A program made the translations under genes and the position numbers. From Pseudoscleropodium purum (Eukaryota; Streptophyta; Bryopsida; Hypnales; Brachytheciaceae), in the NCBI GenBank assembly GCA_963969395.1, contig OZ017804.1, positions 6,572,001-6,636,000 on the forward strand: DNA of 64,000 bases, given 5' to 3'. The first letter of the stretch is position 1. Each line of letters begins with the position of its first letter. Shown in pieces: positions 13,805 to 25,300 of this stretch. Below the pieces are notes generated by a model, which worked only from the letters and a program-made list of their open reading frames with translations, made no database searches and was not told where the DNA came from.

Positions 13805-15004
13805 AAGATTCTTTCAGGGGTTTGACTTAAAACACTAAAAACTTTCAAAATCTGTTGTTTGTTGACGGAATTCTCAACAGGGACAACAAAAATATTCAAA
13901 TCTAGAGTTATTTGGAGGATCCTAGTTCATCATAAAAATATTCTGATGTTAAGATTTATAAGAGTAAAATAAATGGAAGCAATGATCGTTCACTTGATGA
14001 GTAACATCAAAATGGAATGAAATGACAAATTTATTTTTATTTTTTACATGTCAAGTAATGTACTCAACTTGAATTGAATCTTAGGTACTCCAAAAAAAAT
14101 GGGATTATCTAGAAGGAACCAACTAATTCCACATGGAACTGCCCTCACGAGAACAAACAAGTAGATAAACACTCCAATCAACAAACAATAACATAAAGAC
14201 AAACAAATAGACAAAACAACAAATGAGATCGACGGACAATAGACCTAGTCCCAATGTAATAAATTCAAATTACTACTGCAAAATCACTGTGATAACTATC
14301 TAAGCACACCAGATGCTACACCGAGAACAGCAGCTTTGACCCACCCGGACTCTTTAAGTTTCAAAATCAATCTGGAAAACAAATATGGTCCTCGAGAGAC
14401 AGACAGGCATGTACTGAAGAATTCTTCGTCTAGTGTAAATTTATGGTGGTTGAGAGGTCAAAAAACACGGAAGAAAGATATTTACAGTTGTTGAATGGCA
14501 CCCGAGGTCCTGATCGTCGATTCCCTAGACTACCTGCACATTTTTTGCTACGGATACAATAAGCTCACAATTGTGCACAATCGTGGCGTCTTTAACGAGG
14601 AATATCCTCTCCCTACGGACTTTACCTGCTCCTTACAAAAAAAAACCCAGTCCTGAGATCTTATTCCAACCTATACTTCACTGAAAATCATTTCCTGCAA
14701 CAAACGAACCACAACCACATCTTTGTGTGAGAGAACACACTATGCAGTAGAATGAAAAAGGAACCCTAACTATAAAACGACGTCGGCATCAAAAGTGTCA
14801 TTGTCTTTTAACTAATCTACAGAATTGAAAACAGAACATTTAAAGAAATCTCTCAATTCAGCCATGTACACACACACGGTCCAGAGCCTAAATTCCATTT
14901 GACGAAATTTCCAGTAGCAAGCTCATTATCAGAGTCCCAACACACTAAGACTTTCATGTAATCCCCAGTATAACCACAAGCAAGCAAACGCAGAACCGAA
15001 CGAT
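13805..15004. other. Convergent intergenic region (3' ends of two genes)
   Basis: Lies between the stop of the + strand 602-residue gene and the stop of the - strand RING gene. It presumably holds both 3' UTRs. The half nearer the RING gene is richer in G+C. No further open frame, RNA gene or repeat is supported here. Confidence 0.5.
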
Positions 15005-16678
15005 TCAATGGAAGTTGGGCACTACACGAGAAAATACCTTGTCACAAATAGGGCAGCGATTGCTGCGCTCCATCCATTCATAGATGCAAGCAAGATGGAA
15101 GTTATGGTCACAAGCAGTAGTTATCCTAGGATTCTCCTCAGTGTATTCTGCAAGCGTCAAAAACCCTGATTTAGCACATTACTAAACCCTTTTGAAAGGC
15201 AGCAATAGCATTTCTAATAATCACTCCCACAACCGAAGTAAAACAGTAACAAAAACAGAGAAACCATCCATATACACAAACAAGTGCAAGGAACATTAAG
15301 TGGAGCAAGCAATTACCATCAAGACAAGTGGGACAGACATCATCATCGTCCAAAATTGAAAGCGCAGATTCCACCCTCGGAAACGACTTGGACGAGATTG
15401 CCGTTTTCTCCATGCCACCAGATTTCAATCCTTCCTCCGAGTCCCCCCCTCCACCGCCGCCACTTGAGAATCGTCTTTGCAAAGCTGTCCCTCCGTCAGA
15501 AACGCTATGTCTTAGAGTCAAAGACTCTCCAGCATGTTGGTGACTCATCCCACTCTTATCTCGCCTTGAAATCAGCCCCGCGTTACGCAAATACCGTGGG
15601 TCGGAATCGTAAGGCAAAGGAGGCGGAGGAGCCTGGAAAACCTCGGGTATGGAAGTGTCTACATTACTACCGCCTACTAGTCCGCCGCCACCTGCTGTCG
15701 ATACTTGATTCGGAAATACCGTGTCTTGATTGTTGACCTCATCGTAATGCTACACCGCGTCCAGTCCAAACACAGTAAACCATGAGTTTTGGAAAGCTGT
15801 TAAAGAAAAAAAGAAAGCAATTTGAACTCATTGTAATGCTACAAATTCCATTCCATCCACAGAAAACCACGAGTTCTGGAACACAGGGAAGCAAAAAACA
15901 AAGCAAATTGAACTCCAAGACTCCAATTTTGATAATCAGAGTCCAAAGCACAAAAGAAACTAGAGGAAAACAAGGTAATCTTTAACGCCCCAAAGTACCT
16001 AAAAAAAAACACTTAAAATGCAGTTAACATTAACCAAATAGTTTACTAACTAATTGTCTACGGTATCCCAAAAGGTGGAAACCTATATATCTCATTCTGC
16101 AAAAGACCAGAGAAGAAAACCTAATAACCTAAACAAATCGACATTCCTGGTCAACCCAAACTTCGAACCACAACAATCGATTAGAATCATTCGATTTCAC
16201 AGGCTTCACCACACACCCTCTGGAAAAACAGAATAACTAAAGAATTTTGTTGATCCTACGCTAACCTAACCAGAATTTCCCCTCGAAATCAAACCAAACC
16301 CTAAAGTTCTCTACTCCCGGTGCGTTAAGGTCGGGGAACCATAACCTACGTTACTCCCACGGCTCTCAAGCAACGAAACCAAGTGAGAAATTCCAACGAA
16401 ATCAGAAAGAAATTCAAAAGAGATTCCCCGAAAACACAGTAAACCACAACCACACCAAATAAACCTCAAAAAAAAACCAAAACTCAAAAAAACTCAACAA
16501 ATCTCACACACAATCCTCCGTAGAAACCCTAACCAGCACCCAAACCAAAGCGTACCGTAAACACCCACGGCAAGCAGCTTCGCAAACAAAAGCATTCTCG
16601 CCACAAGCTCCCGTTTTGATACGGCAAGTAGTCCTCCCAGTTGGTATCTGAGCTGAAACAGCAACACAGCGCCCCCAT
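15005..16678 (-). CDS. RING-H2 E3 ubiquitin ligase, At3g02290-like
   Basis: Three coding exons on the minus strand, 16678-16556, 15749-15317 and 15147-15005, encode 232 residues. The start MGALCCC offers an N-terminal glycine and a cysteine cluster, typical of myristoylation plus palmitoylation, so membrane attachment is likely. The middle holds the conserved PLPYDSDPRYL segment followed by LISRR, a glycine run and an acidic DDDD stretch. A C3H2C3 RING spans about residues 180-220: CPTC, 14 residues, CDHNFHLAC, 10 residues, CPIC. This layout matches the small plant family that includes Arabidopsis At3g02290 and RHB1A-like proteins, which bind an E2 and transfer ubiquitin. Intron 1 (16555-15750) is long. 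The stop follows CDKVFSRVVPNFH; an alternative donor (GTATTT) at that point cannot be excluded. Substrate is unknown. Confidence 0.92.
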
Positions 16679-17300
16679 AGCCTCTTCTCCGCTTCACAGA
16701 TTCTCCTCGTTTCCCACAAAAGACACGCAAACCCTCAAGTCGCAACCCAAATACACCTCGTCTAGCTCTACTCACAACCTCCTAACACCGACCCAGCTCC
16801 CGATTCAGGGTTCCACGAAGATTTGAGTGCATCTGCACACCAAATTGCGCACACCAATTGCAGTCTTTCGCTGGATCGCTCTGCTTGTGCGATGAAAGCT
16901 CAACTTCGGGGTTACCTGCATGTGAGCCTGTGAGGGTACGCCATAGCTATGAAATGAAATTGTGAATTGGGTTGTGAAGAAGTGTTGTGATTTTGAGCGA
17001 AGGGGTTGTGTTGAAGGGATTGTTGTGGGAACGAGAATCGGTAGTCGTGGAGGAAGCATCGGTGGAGTGTGAGAAGGTGACTATGCCGTGTCGCATGGAG
17101 GGCTGATTCTTATTAAGACCGCAGACCTTCAAACGAGAGCGTTGACGAAAAGTAAACTCGCTGCTTGAAAAAGTAAACGCGAGGGGTGGAAAAGTTTGGC
17201 GGGGAGAGAAAAAGTAAACGCAAGGGTTTGGGGTGGGAGAACGGTTTTAGGGTTCCGTTTATTTTGGGCAATAGGGGAGTCACAGCGAGTTCATCGAGTG
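16679..17300 (-). promoter_or_regulatory. 5' leader and promoter region of the RING gene
   Basis: Upstream of the RING start codon. Near 17240-17260 there is a TTTTAGGGTT telo-box-like motif, common near transcription starts of plant housekeeping genes. An upstream ATG frame (17059-16805) lies here and could be a uORF if it falls within the transcript. Transcription start not determined. Confidence 0.35.
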
Positions 17301-18247
17301 AGTTTGTTTGTTGAACTTTTTTTTCTTACCATTCTGAGATGAGAAGAAGTGGAAGTGAGTTTGGTTATCTAATAATCCATTGTCATGTCAATCTTTCAGC
17401 ACCAAATTAATAAAAAGGAGGTCTTCAAACTAGAATCCCTCCTTTCATTAGAGTGATGATGATGTTTACCACTATGTACATGGATGAAATGGATGAAACA
17501 TGTAAAATATAGATGAGATTTCAATTATTCATTCAAAAATACACGCATTCATCTTCCCCAAAGAATTTAAAGAATATATGTAACAATTTAGCAATTTCAT
17601 CCACAAACTAAGCTATGGGGAATATATTGCTAAATATTTCCCCACAACAATTGTATTGTTTTTTAGCACAATATGACATCTTTTCCAAAAGAAAATTAGT
17701 GTGGGTTTTGTTGACATGTTGTGTGGTTTTAAATATATGAACCTTAGTTGATTTTCTTGGTACTTGAACTAAGTTAAGATATTATAATTTTTTTTTATTA
17801 TATCAATTTTAGTCCAAGGCATGTTTTTATCCAAATCTAATTATTAAATAATGTATTACTAGTTTCGAATTATTCAAAGCATCGATGGTATATTTATTTG
17901 GGGCAAGTTTTTTCACTCGAAGTGATTGATTCTAACCTCTAAAGCTTCATCCTCCCAAAAATTGGCTAATACAATGAGGCCAATAAGGGTCACACTAGTC
18001 CAAAATAAACATATTGGACATGGGTACAACAAGAAGATTGTCAACTTTGAAATCACAAATTACTATGTATTTTTCATTTAGCCCTTGGCTCCACACTTTT
18101 AGACTTAAAGTTCTAAAATCTATAATGCAATAAGTTGCTAAAATTATGTACCATTGATTAGCAACTATAGCCTTCTAACTTGGCAACCACATCACTGATT
18201 TGTTGCTCCAAATTATTTTAAGTATGAAATTGTATATGAGCTTTTAA

Positions 18248-18871
18248 CCTCTAAATATCAAAGGCCTTTTTGAAGCTTCTTGAAATAGGCTAAAAACTAA
18301 ACAAAAGTCCAAATTTCAATTAGTTGTATCAATTTTTTTTTAAATTATAAATTCATGAATTCACAACAAGTTGCATATCACATAGGAAAAGAAAACACAA
18401 CAATGTCACTTACGGATTGAAAGTTTCCAATGCTTGATCAAGAATGTCTAAAATTGTGAAAGTGATTTGAAGTCTTTTATTCTTCTTTTTACATGTCAAA
18501 TCTAAAATTGAGGTTATAAAACATTATAAGGTTAAAAAACATAACTTGCATAACCATAATGGATTTATAGCTTTTCAAAACTACTTTGCAATTTTTAAAA
18601 ACGAATTTCTAATGAAATTTCTCTTCCCTCTCCAAATCTAGTGTACTTCATGTTCATCTCCAAAGGGCCTCAAAAAATCAAGATTTGCAAAAGACACCCT
18701 TCCACAAAATCTTCAATAGAAATATTATAAATAATTTTTTCAAAATCAAACTTTTGGTGCTAAAATAGATTTTAACACATATTCAAATAGAAAAAATACC
18801 AAAAATAGAAGATTTTATTTAACTTCAAGGTTTAGTGAACACCAAATTATATTGCCTTAGGCATTTAGAAA
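18248..18871 (-). mobile_element. TTAA-flanked element, copy 1 (inverted relative to copy 2)
   Basis: A 624-bp segment between TTAA at 18244-18247 and TTAA at 18872-18875. Its left end CCTCTAAATATCAAAGGCC corresponds to the right end of the element at 19518-20064, and its right end, read as reverse complement TTTCTAAATGCCTAAGGC, corresponds to that element's left end. Interior similarity runs through the whole length in inverted orientation (for example GAAGTTAAATAAAA and AACACAACAAT tracts). No coding capacity. Confidence 0.75.
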
Positions 18872-19198
18872 TTAACATTGCAAGCTAACATGTCAAATTG
18901 TTTCTTGGCACTATGCTGGGAGGGGTCCTTAGCCTCAATTTGAAATAGGAAATTGACTTTAGAAGTTTGTCACAAACAATATAAATTCTTCTTGGATTGA
19001 CCTAAAATTAGTAATTTCACTCTAAAAGCTTATTTTCATTACTATCAATCTTCAAATATTATTTTATTACCTAAAATAAAAATAGAAGGTTGACTTTAAA
19101 AATCCATGGCCAATTTTATCAATTTTAGTTATTCTATTAGTCTTTAAACAAAAGCTTAACATTTTTGAAAGCAATTACTATTGTTTTTGACATATAAA

Positions 19199-19220
19199 TT
19201 ATAAATAAATAAATAAATAA

Positions 19221-19258
<38 letters not shown>
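19199..19258. repeat. AAAT/AT microsatellite
   Basis: A run of AAAT units passes into about 20 AT dinucleotides. It lies between the two inverted TTAA elements. Confidence 0.95.
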
Positions 19259-19264
<6 letters not shown>

Positions 19265-19305
19265 TAGAGATTTTCAAGCCAATCATTGTTTAGAAGATAA
19301 CAAGA

Positions 19306-20241
19306 AGGTGAGTACTATGTTTAAATGGAAGTTAGGACATATAAAAGCTTAAAAATTCATGTTGGATCTTAAAAAAAGCAATCTTTGCAAAACTTCAAAA
19401 TTCATTTGAAGTTAGTAAATTAATTTTTTCTAAACTTGTTTAACCTAGAAAACATGGACAAAAAGATATTTTATTTTCATATCACCTCTTTTAACTTAGG
19501 TAAGTACTATGTTTTAACTCCTAAATACCCAAGGCACCAAATTCTAGTGTCAACATTACTTTGAAGTTAAATAAAACCTAACCAATATGCTACTTTTTGT
19601 GGTTTCTGTTTTGAAAATTCTTTGTGAAGTTTAGATTTAGCATCAAAAATCCAATTTTGAAAATGATTGATTCTGATTTTCAATTCAAGATTACTTTGCA
19701 AGGGTGACCATTGCAATCTTGACTTTTGGTAGCATTGAAGGCTCTTGGAAATGAGTCTCCAATACACTAGATCTTGGAGAAAAAATCATAGTAGAAGTTC
19801 ATTTAAAAAAATTATAGTATAGATTTTGAAAAGACTCAAATCACTTTTGCAATTTTAACACCCTCCTAATCAAACATTATAATCTTTCAATTTGTAAGTA
19901 ATATTGTTGTGTTTTCTTTTTCTTATATTCTCTCTAACATGTCTAGTTTGAATTCGTACAATTACAATTCAAAAAGAATTGATACAACTTATCAAAATGC
20001 TGTATTTTTATTCAATTTTGAGCAAATTCCTAGAAGCTCAAAAAAGGCCTTGGGCACTTAGGGGTTAAATGGAAGTTAGGACATACAAGAGTATAGACCT
20101 TCAAGTTAAATCTACAAAAGCAATCTTTGCAAAACTTCAAACTTTATTTGAAGTTAGTAAATTAATTTTTTCTAAATCTAGTTTACCTAAAAAATATGGA
20201 CAAAAAGATATTTTATTTTCATATCACCTCTTTCAACTTTA
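19306..20241. repeat. 194-bp tandem duplication, second copy split by a TTAA element
   Basis: Copy A is 19306-19499. Copy B starts at 19500 (GGTAAGTACTATG), is interrupted at a TTAA by the element 19518-20064, and resumes at 20065 with TTAAATGGAAGTTAGGACAT, continuing to about 20241. In copy A the same join is uninterrupted: GAGTACTATG, T, a single TTAA, then ATGGAAGTTAGG. Confidence 0.8.
19518..20064 (+). mobile_element. TTAA-flanked element, copy 2, with matching empty site nearby
   Basis: A 547-bp element flanked by TTAA at 19514-19517 and 20065-20068. Terminal inverted repeats are about 19 bp: left CTCCTAAATACCCAAGGC, right (reverse complement) CCCCTAAGTGCCCAAGGCC. The neighbouring duplicate at 19306-19499 shows the site without the element and with only one TTAA, so TTAA is very likely the target-site duplication. 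TTAA targets plus CCC-starting ends are hallmarks of piggyBac-type transposition. No transposase is encoded here. Confidence 0.8.
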
Positions 20242-22378
20242 TTTGTGAGTGCTTGACAACATGCTTCAAACAAAAAGAGACTTTAGGTTGAAAGCTAACT
20301 CAATCATTAGCATTTTTTTTAGAGAATTTTATTGAAGAAAATAGAATCACCAAATATATATGTCATATGTAGCTACTTAAATTGTATTGCCATCATTTCT
20401 TTTCTAAAGTCCTACACACAAAGTTCTATCCAAATGGAATGAACAATATCATATATTGTTGGAAAGCTTCTACCAACAAATTTCCAATGGTACATCATAC
20501 ATCCAATTTAGAGCTAAATTGCAATTTCTATTACAAAATACATCAAATCACATAATAAAGGTGGCTACTAGATCAAAAGTTAATCATCACTTTCACCCTA
20601 AATCCCAACCAATACATTTTTGTAGAATGTGAACTTTTTTCTGAAATCATATGTACCAAGTGTTATAAAAGTTTCATTGCAAATTGATCACTACTTATAT
20701 AGGAAAAGTTGACACAATGCTTTCTATCTTTTAGTGCATTTGACCCAAGTTGGTATATAGACATAGAGATGTAGCCTTGTAGCCTTGGATACACTATAGT
20801 TTGCAAACTTTTAAGAATCACTTGTATAAATTCGATACTTGAATCCAAAACTAACTTTAAAGTAAACCAACCTATAATACGTAGAATAGCTAATTTGTCA
20901 TGTTCACATTTTTGAAATTAAAAAAAAAAATCATGTAAAGATAAACATGAGGAAAGCAAAGAGCAATTGAAATTTTATTTTTTTGACAAATTATCATTTT
21001 GTTATGAATTTTTGAAGTTTGCAATCCAATTTGCCTAAAATACTCTATAGACTACCCCATAATCACCACAACATGTATCCATAATGGCCATTTGATCACC
21101 TAAAGCAATCTCAATATTTTTTAACATGGTCACAATATTTTCTAACATGGTTATGACATAAAGAAATAAAAAAATTAATTCATGCAATGAATTTACATTA
21201 GAAAGGTAGGTGATCTTAAAGTAGTCACTAATTAGTCCATCACCATCACCCAATGCATTCATTTCAACCACTAACCTATCTAATGAACTCTTAATTTCAT
21301 TTATTAGCAAAAATCTGCCATAGATTGATGTAAGATTGTAATGGGTGGTTTTCTGGGTATCTACATTAGGCAATTTGTTTGTCATGGGTTGGTTTACCTT
21401 AGTACACTTTTAAGAAATGCCCATTTACAAAATATAAACACATCTTACATTCATGGAACTTCTTTTTAATAGTTCAGGTTTGTTCTCATAAAAGTCACAT
21501 TTTCCTTCATTTGAAAAGAAGCAGGCCACACTAAGTACTGCACCTATTCTGATCACTCTTTCAAGTTTCAAGTATGTTCCTCCCATGCAAGAAATACAGT
21601 TTGAATTACTTCCATGCCAGTGAGCTAATTCAATAACAAGGGAAACCCAAACTGGACTTGAGAAATTGAAAGCAGCACCCATTCATTCATTCATCCAATT
21701 AGTGCGGTTGACACTAATGTACCAACGACACACTATTCAAAAGTAGTTCAAGCTGAAATATTACTGAATTGTACTACCATTTTTTTCTTTGTAGTGACTG
21801 AATTGGCGCCCTCACAAATACGATGATCAGTGTCGCCCCAAGTAGCAGTCCAACTCACAGAAATGGAATACAAAAGCAATCCTCCAACGGAAATGACCTC
21901 CAACATCACACTTCTGGCAACCCATTCGAGAGGCTCACACAAAATCTTCTCATTAGGACCGGCATGTCAAATCTGGATACAGCATGCGAGATCTAAATCA
22001 AGGGACACACCGCAATAGTATTCTACTCCCAATCCTTACCAAAAGAAAAAAAGAGATCATGTACAAGGGGAAAGGTGTATCTAAAAAACACCTTTCTCCT
22101 TTTCAACTGTTCCAACGTTCACCAAAAAACGTTCAATTGTAAACCTTGCTTGGGCAAGACCACCAGATTAGAGATGCACGCCCCACCCTTGCAAACAAAT
22201 CTTGCTTTTTTTATAGTTACTACCTGTACACTGGTCGTGTTTCCAACTTTGTTGAAGCCCATAGAACGACCAACTAACGACTTCGATCGACCACTCTTAG
22301 AGCTAGGCCCATTAGAATGCACTTCAGACCAATTCTTCCTCACGGAATTCACAAAAAAGAAAAAAAAAATTTGAAAAA
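20242..22378. other. Intergenic region and WRNIP1 3' flank
   Basis: AT-rich up to about 21700. A 116-residue minus-strand frame at 21385-21035 has faint retroelement-gag character but cannot be supported as a gene. From about 21780 the G+C content rises toward the WRNIP1 stop codon, consistent with its 3' UTR. No RNA gene seen. Confidence 0.45.
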
Positions 22379-25300
22379 TCATTTATCTGGACCTTGAGTT
22401 CTCCGAGGGCCATTGAGGAACTTCTGACCTCGAAGAGACGGTGGCATGAAGTCTGCAGGAGGTTGCTCTGGTTGACGGCCATAGCCCAAATCCTTCATGA
22501 GCTGCGTAGGAGCATTTCTCAGGTGCATAGGCACAGGCTCGTTTTGCTTGGTTCCTTTCACCAGTCGCTGTGCCGCTTCGATGGCATGGTACACCATCAC
22601 AGATTTGGGTGCAAGTGCGAGGTACGTCACGCACTGGGCGAGATTCACATTGCATTCTGGCATGCCTATGAAGTGGCAGGCTTGGTAGCATGCCACTGCC
22701 AGCACAAGGGCCTGTGGATCTGCTAGTCCCACATCCTCACTTGCAAACCGGATCAGTCGGCGCGCGATATACAAGGGACCCTCTCCTCCTTCCAGCATCC
22801 TGGCAAGCCAGTAAATTGCGGCATCTGGATCTCCTCCTCTCATGGACTTGTGAAGGGCACTGATGATGTTGTAGTGCTCCTCGCCGGTCTTGTCGTAGAA
22901 AACATGGGACCGTTGAATGGCCTCTTGCACCTGGAAAGGGGCTCATGTTAGATATTTCACAACACATGATTCCAGTACCGATACACTCTTTACTGGCTCT
23001 GAACTGAAGGGGCTCTGAACTTAAGGAGCCTTGACATAGGCTACAATTACAGAGAACGTGAAGAAGTTTGAGAAGGTTACTACTCGAAAAGTGAACAGAC
23101 CTACTTGCTTGTTCTACTAAGTGTCACAACCTAGTAATACACAGGTTTTATACTACACTAGCTAATTTGTGGAAGCACTACAACACGACTAGTATTAGCA
23201 TAACTGGTATGTATAAAAATAAGCTAAGGCGGTGAATCCTTTGTCATGAGACCTCTTCTTGGGTATATAGACATTAACAAGGGCAATGAGGTAGTAAATG
23301 TTGTTGATAAGTATATATGGAGAATTTAGTGAAGATGACAGCGTACAACAATTGCAGGGTCAAAGCCTATACATGATTTTACTCACCCTATGAGCAGAAC
23401 TTTGAAAATTCACAACTTATTCGTAATATTTCGGTGCGTTGGAATGAGGACAAGTCTCGCCCAAAAGAATCTTCATTCTAATAATGGAAACCACTCAAAA
23501 CAGTTGAACACCACGGAAACGGGTTCACTACCTTATAGACTGTGAGACTAAAACGAGAAAAGGTGTTGTGCCATAGATAGATTCGAGCTGAAATCTTAGC
23601 AAAATAAGTACCTAGAGTTGAGAGAACATGTCAGAAGTGCTTGAGAAGTTGGTTACCTGCTGAAGAGTAATCAGTATTCTCCTTTCCTTTTTGGTATCAA
23701 CGCCACTTCCACCAGCTTCCCCAGCGGTGTCATACAGATTGCCTCCAGTCTTTTCGACTCTCTCGGAGCTCCCATCCCGTTCACGCATGTCCCTCGAAGC
23801 TACATCATTGAAATGACCCCCAGAATCCCCTTGTGTCTCCCCACTAGGAGAACGCTCTTTAATCTCTTTGACTCCCTTCACCACCTCCTTGCCACCAACA
23901 AACCTCTTAAATGGTTTCGTGTAATCATCAGTCGAGTTCGGTTGATTCTCCTTCTTCAACTTCTCCTTCAACACTTCCAGTCTTTTGATTCCAAACCCGT
24001 TTCCAGAGATGTCTATCTTGAGGTTTGATGCTGCGGGGACTAACATCAAAGAAGAGGAAGCCTCTTGCTTCACCCCTTCTGCTGCTGCAAGCACGTCCTT
24101 GTCGCCATCGATTTTTACATTCACAACAACGTCTGCGCGGACGTTGAAACTCTTTTCCTCTGGATTAGGTCTTCGAGGTGGCGTGCTTTCCGAAGCAGCA
24201 AAAGCAGCCAACCCAGCTATTTCTAAAGAGTTCAATGCAGCTCGAGCGTCCCCGTCTGCAGCATTGGCCAAGTACTGGAGCGCATCCTCTTCCACCTTGA
24301 TGACATCTCCAGGAGCACTCCCAATAAAAGACATCAACAGGCCTTTCTCTTTGTCAGAAATTGCACGGTCCAGCAAGCTTCGAATATGCTCGGGTTGCAA
24401 CTTGTTAAGGGTGAGCACTCGGCAACGAGACAGCAGCGCAGCATTGATTTCAAATGACGGATTTTCAGTGGTTGCTCCAATAAATACAATGTGACCAGCC
24501 TCCACATAAGGAAGGAACGCATCCTGCTGCGCTTTGTTGAACCTATTAAGACAAAGTAGGAAGCAAAAAATCAGATATACACCATTCTCTGCTTAGAAAC
24601 AATAAAATATCCTAATTTGTCTTCTTGCTGCAAGATAAATATTGTTGTAAAATGCATCCATTGAAAACCATGATACTCTAAATGACCAATCCAATTGATC
24701 ATATCGCCAAAATTATGGTTCAGATGGGTCAAATTCTAGCTGACTAGAATCAGTGAAGAACATTACATGCATTGGCAAAACAAATTACACAAAATCGGAA
24801 ACATGAAGCCCCCATATGACCTCCTCAAAACTGCTAAAAAAACATGATGCCCAATTTGGGCCCCTTGGTTTAATGTCTTGAAATATATGAAACCTTCAAA
24901 CAAACTCTATTCTACTTCAGTAGGAACATGCTATTCTAATGAAGCACATGCATAAGCACTCCAAGAAGATACTCCCTCCATACCAAATAAGTGTCCTAAT
25001 TGGACCTCATGTTTGTTAAGGTTGATTTGAGTAGGTCATATGGAGGGTTTTCTCTGTCCACTTTCATTTAAATTACAATGAACACATGCAATCATTGATT
25101 CTGCCGATAAAAAATTTTGCCCCTTCTAAATACATGCTTTTCCCAATACGATCAATGAAATTGGTATCAAATGTATTCAACAACACTGACACTAATTTCG
25201 GGACAGAGGGAGTATATAGCAATAAAAACTCGTTTGCCGATGCATCCAGCAGGTATGTTCGTGTAACTGTGACAAACTTTAAAACAAACTAGAAGAGTAA

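Noticed and set aside
15284..15736. 150-codon plus-strand frame
   Set aside because: It is antisense to exon 2 of the RING gene, whose protein shows clear family similarity.
18248..20064. One large 1.8-kb foldback element
   Set aside because: The arms match in inverted orientation, but each arm is itself bounded by TTAA on both sides, so two separate inverted copies explain it better.
21035..21385. Possible gag-like retroelement fragment on minus strand
   Set aside because: Resemblance to copia-type gag is faint and no zinc knuckle, protease or reverse transcriptase remnant is nearby.
22394..22726. 110-codon plus-strand frame
   Set aside because: Antisense shadow of the WRNIP1 C-terminal exon.
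23985..24494. 169-codon plus-strand frame
   Set aside because: Antisense shadow of WRNIP1 exon 5.
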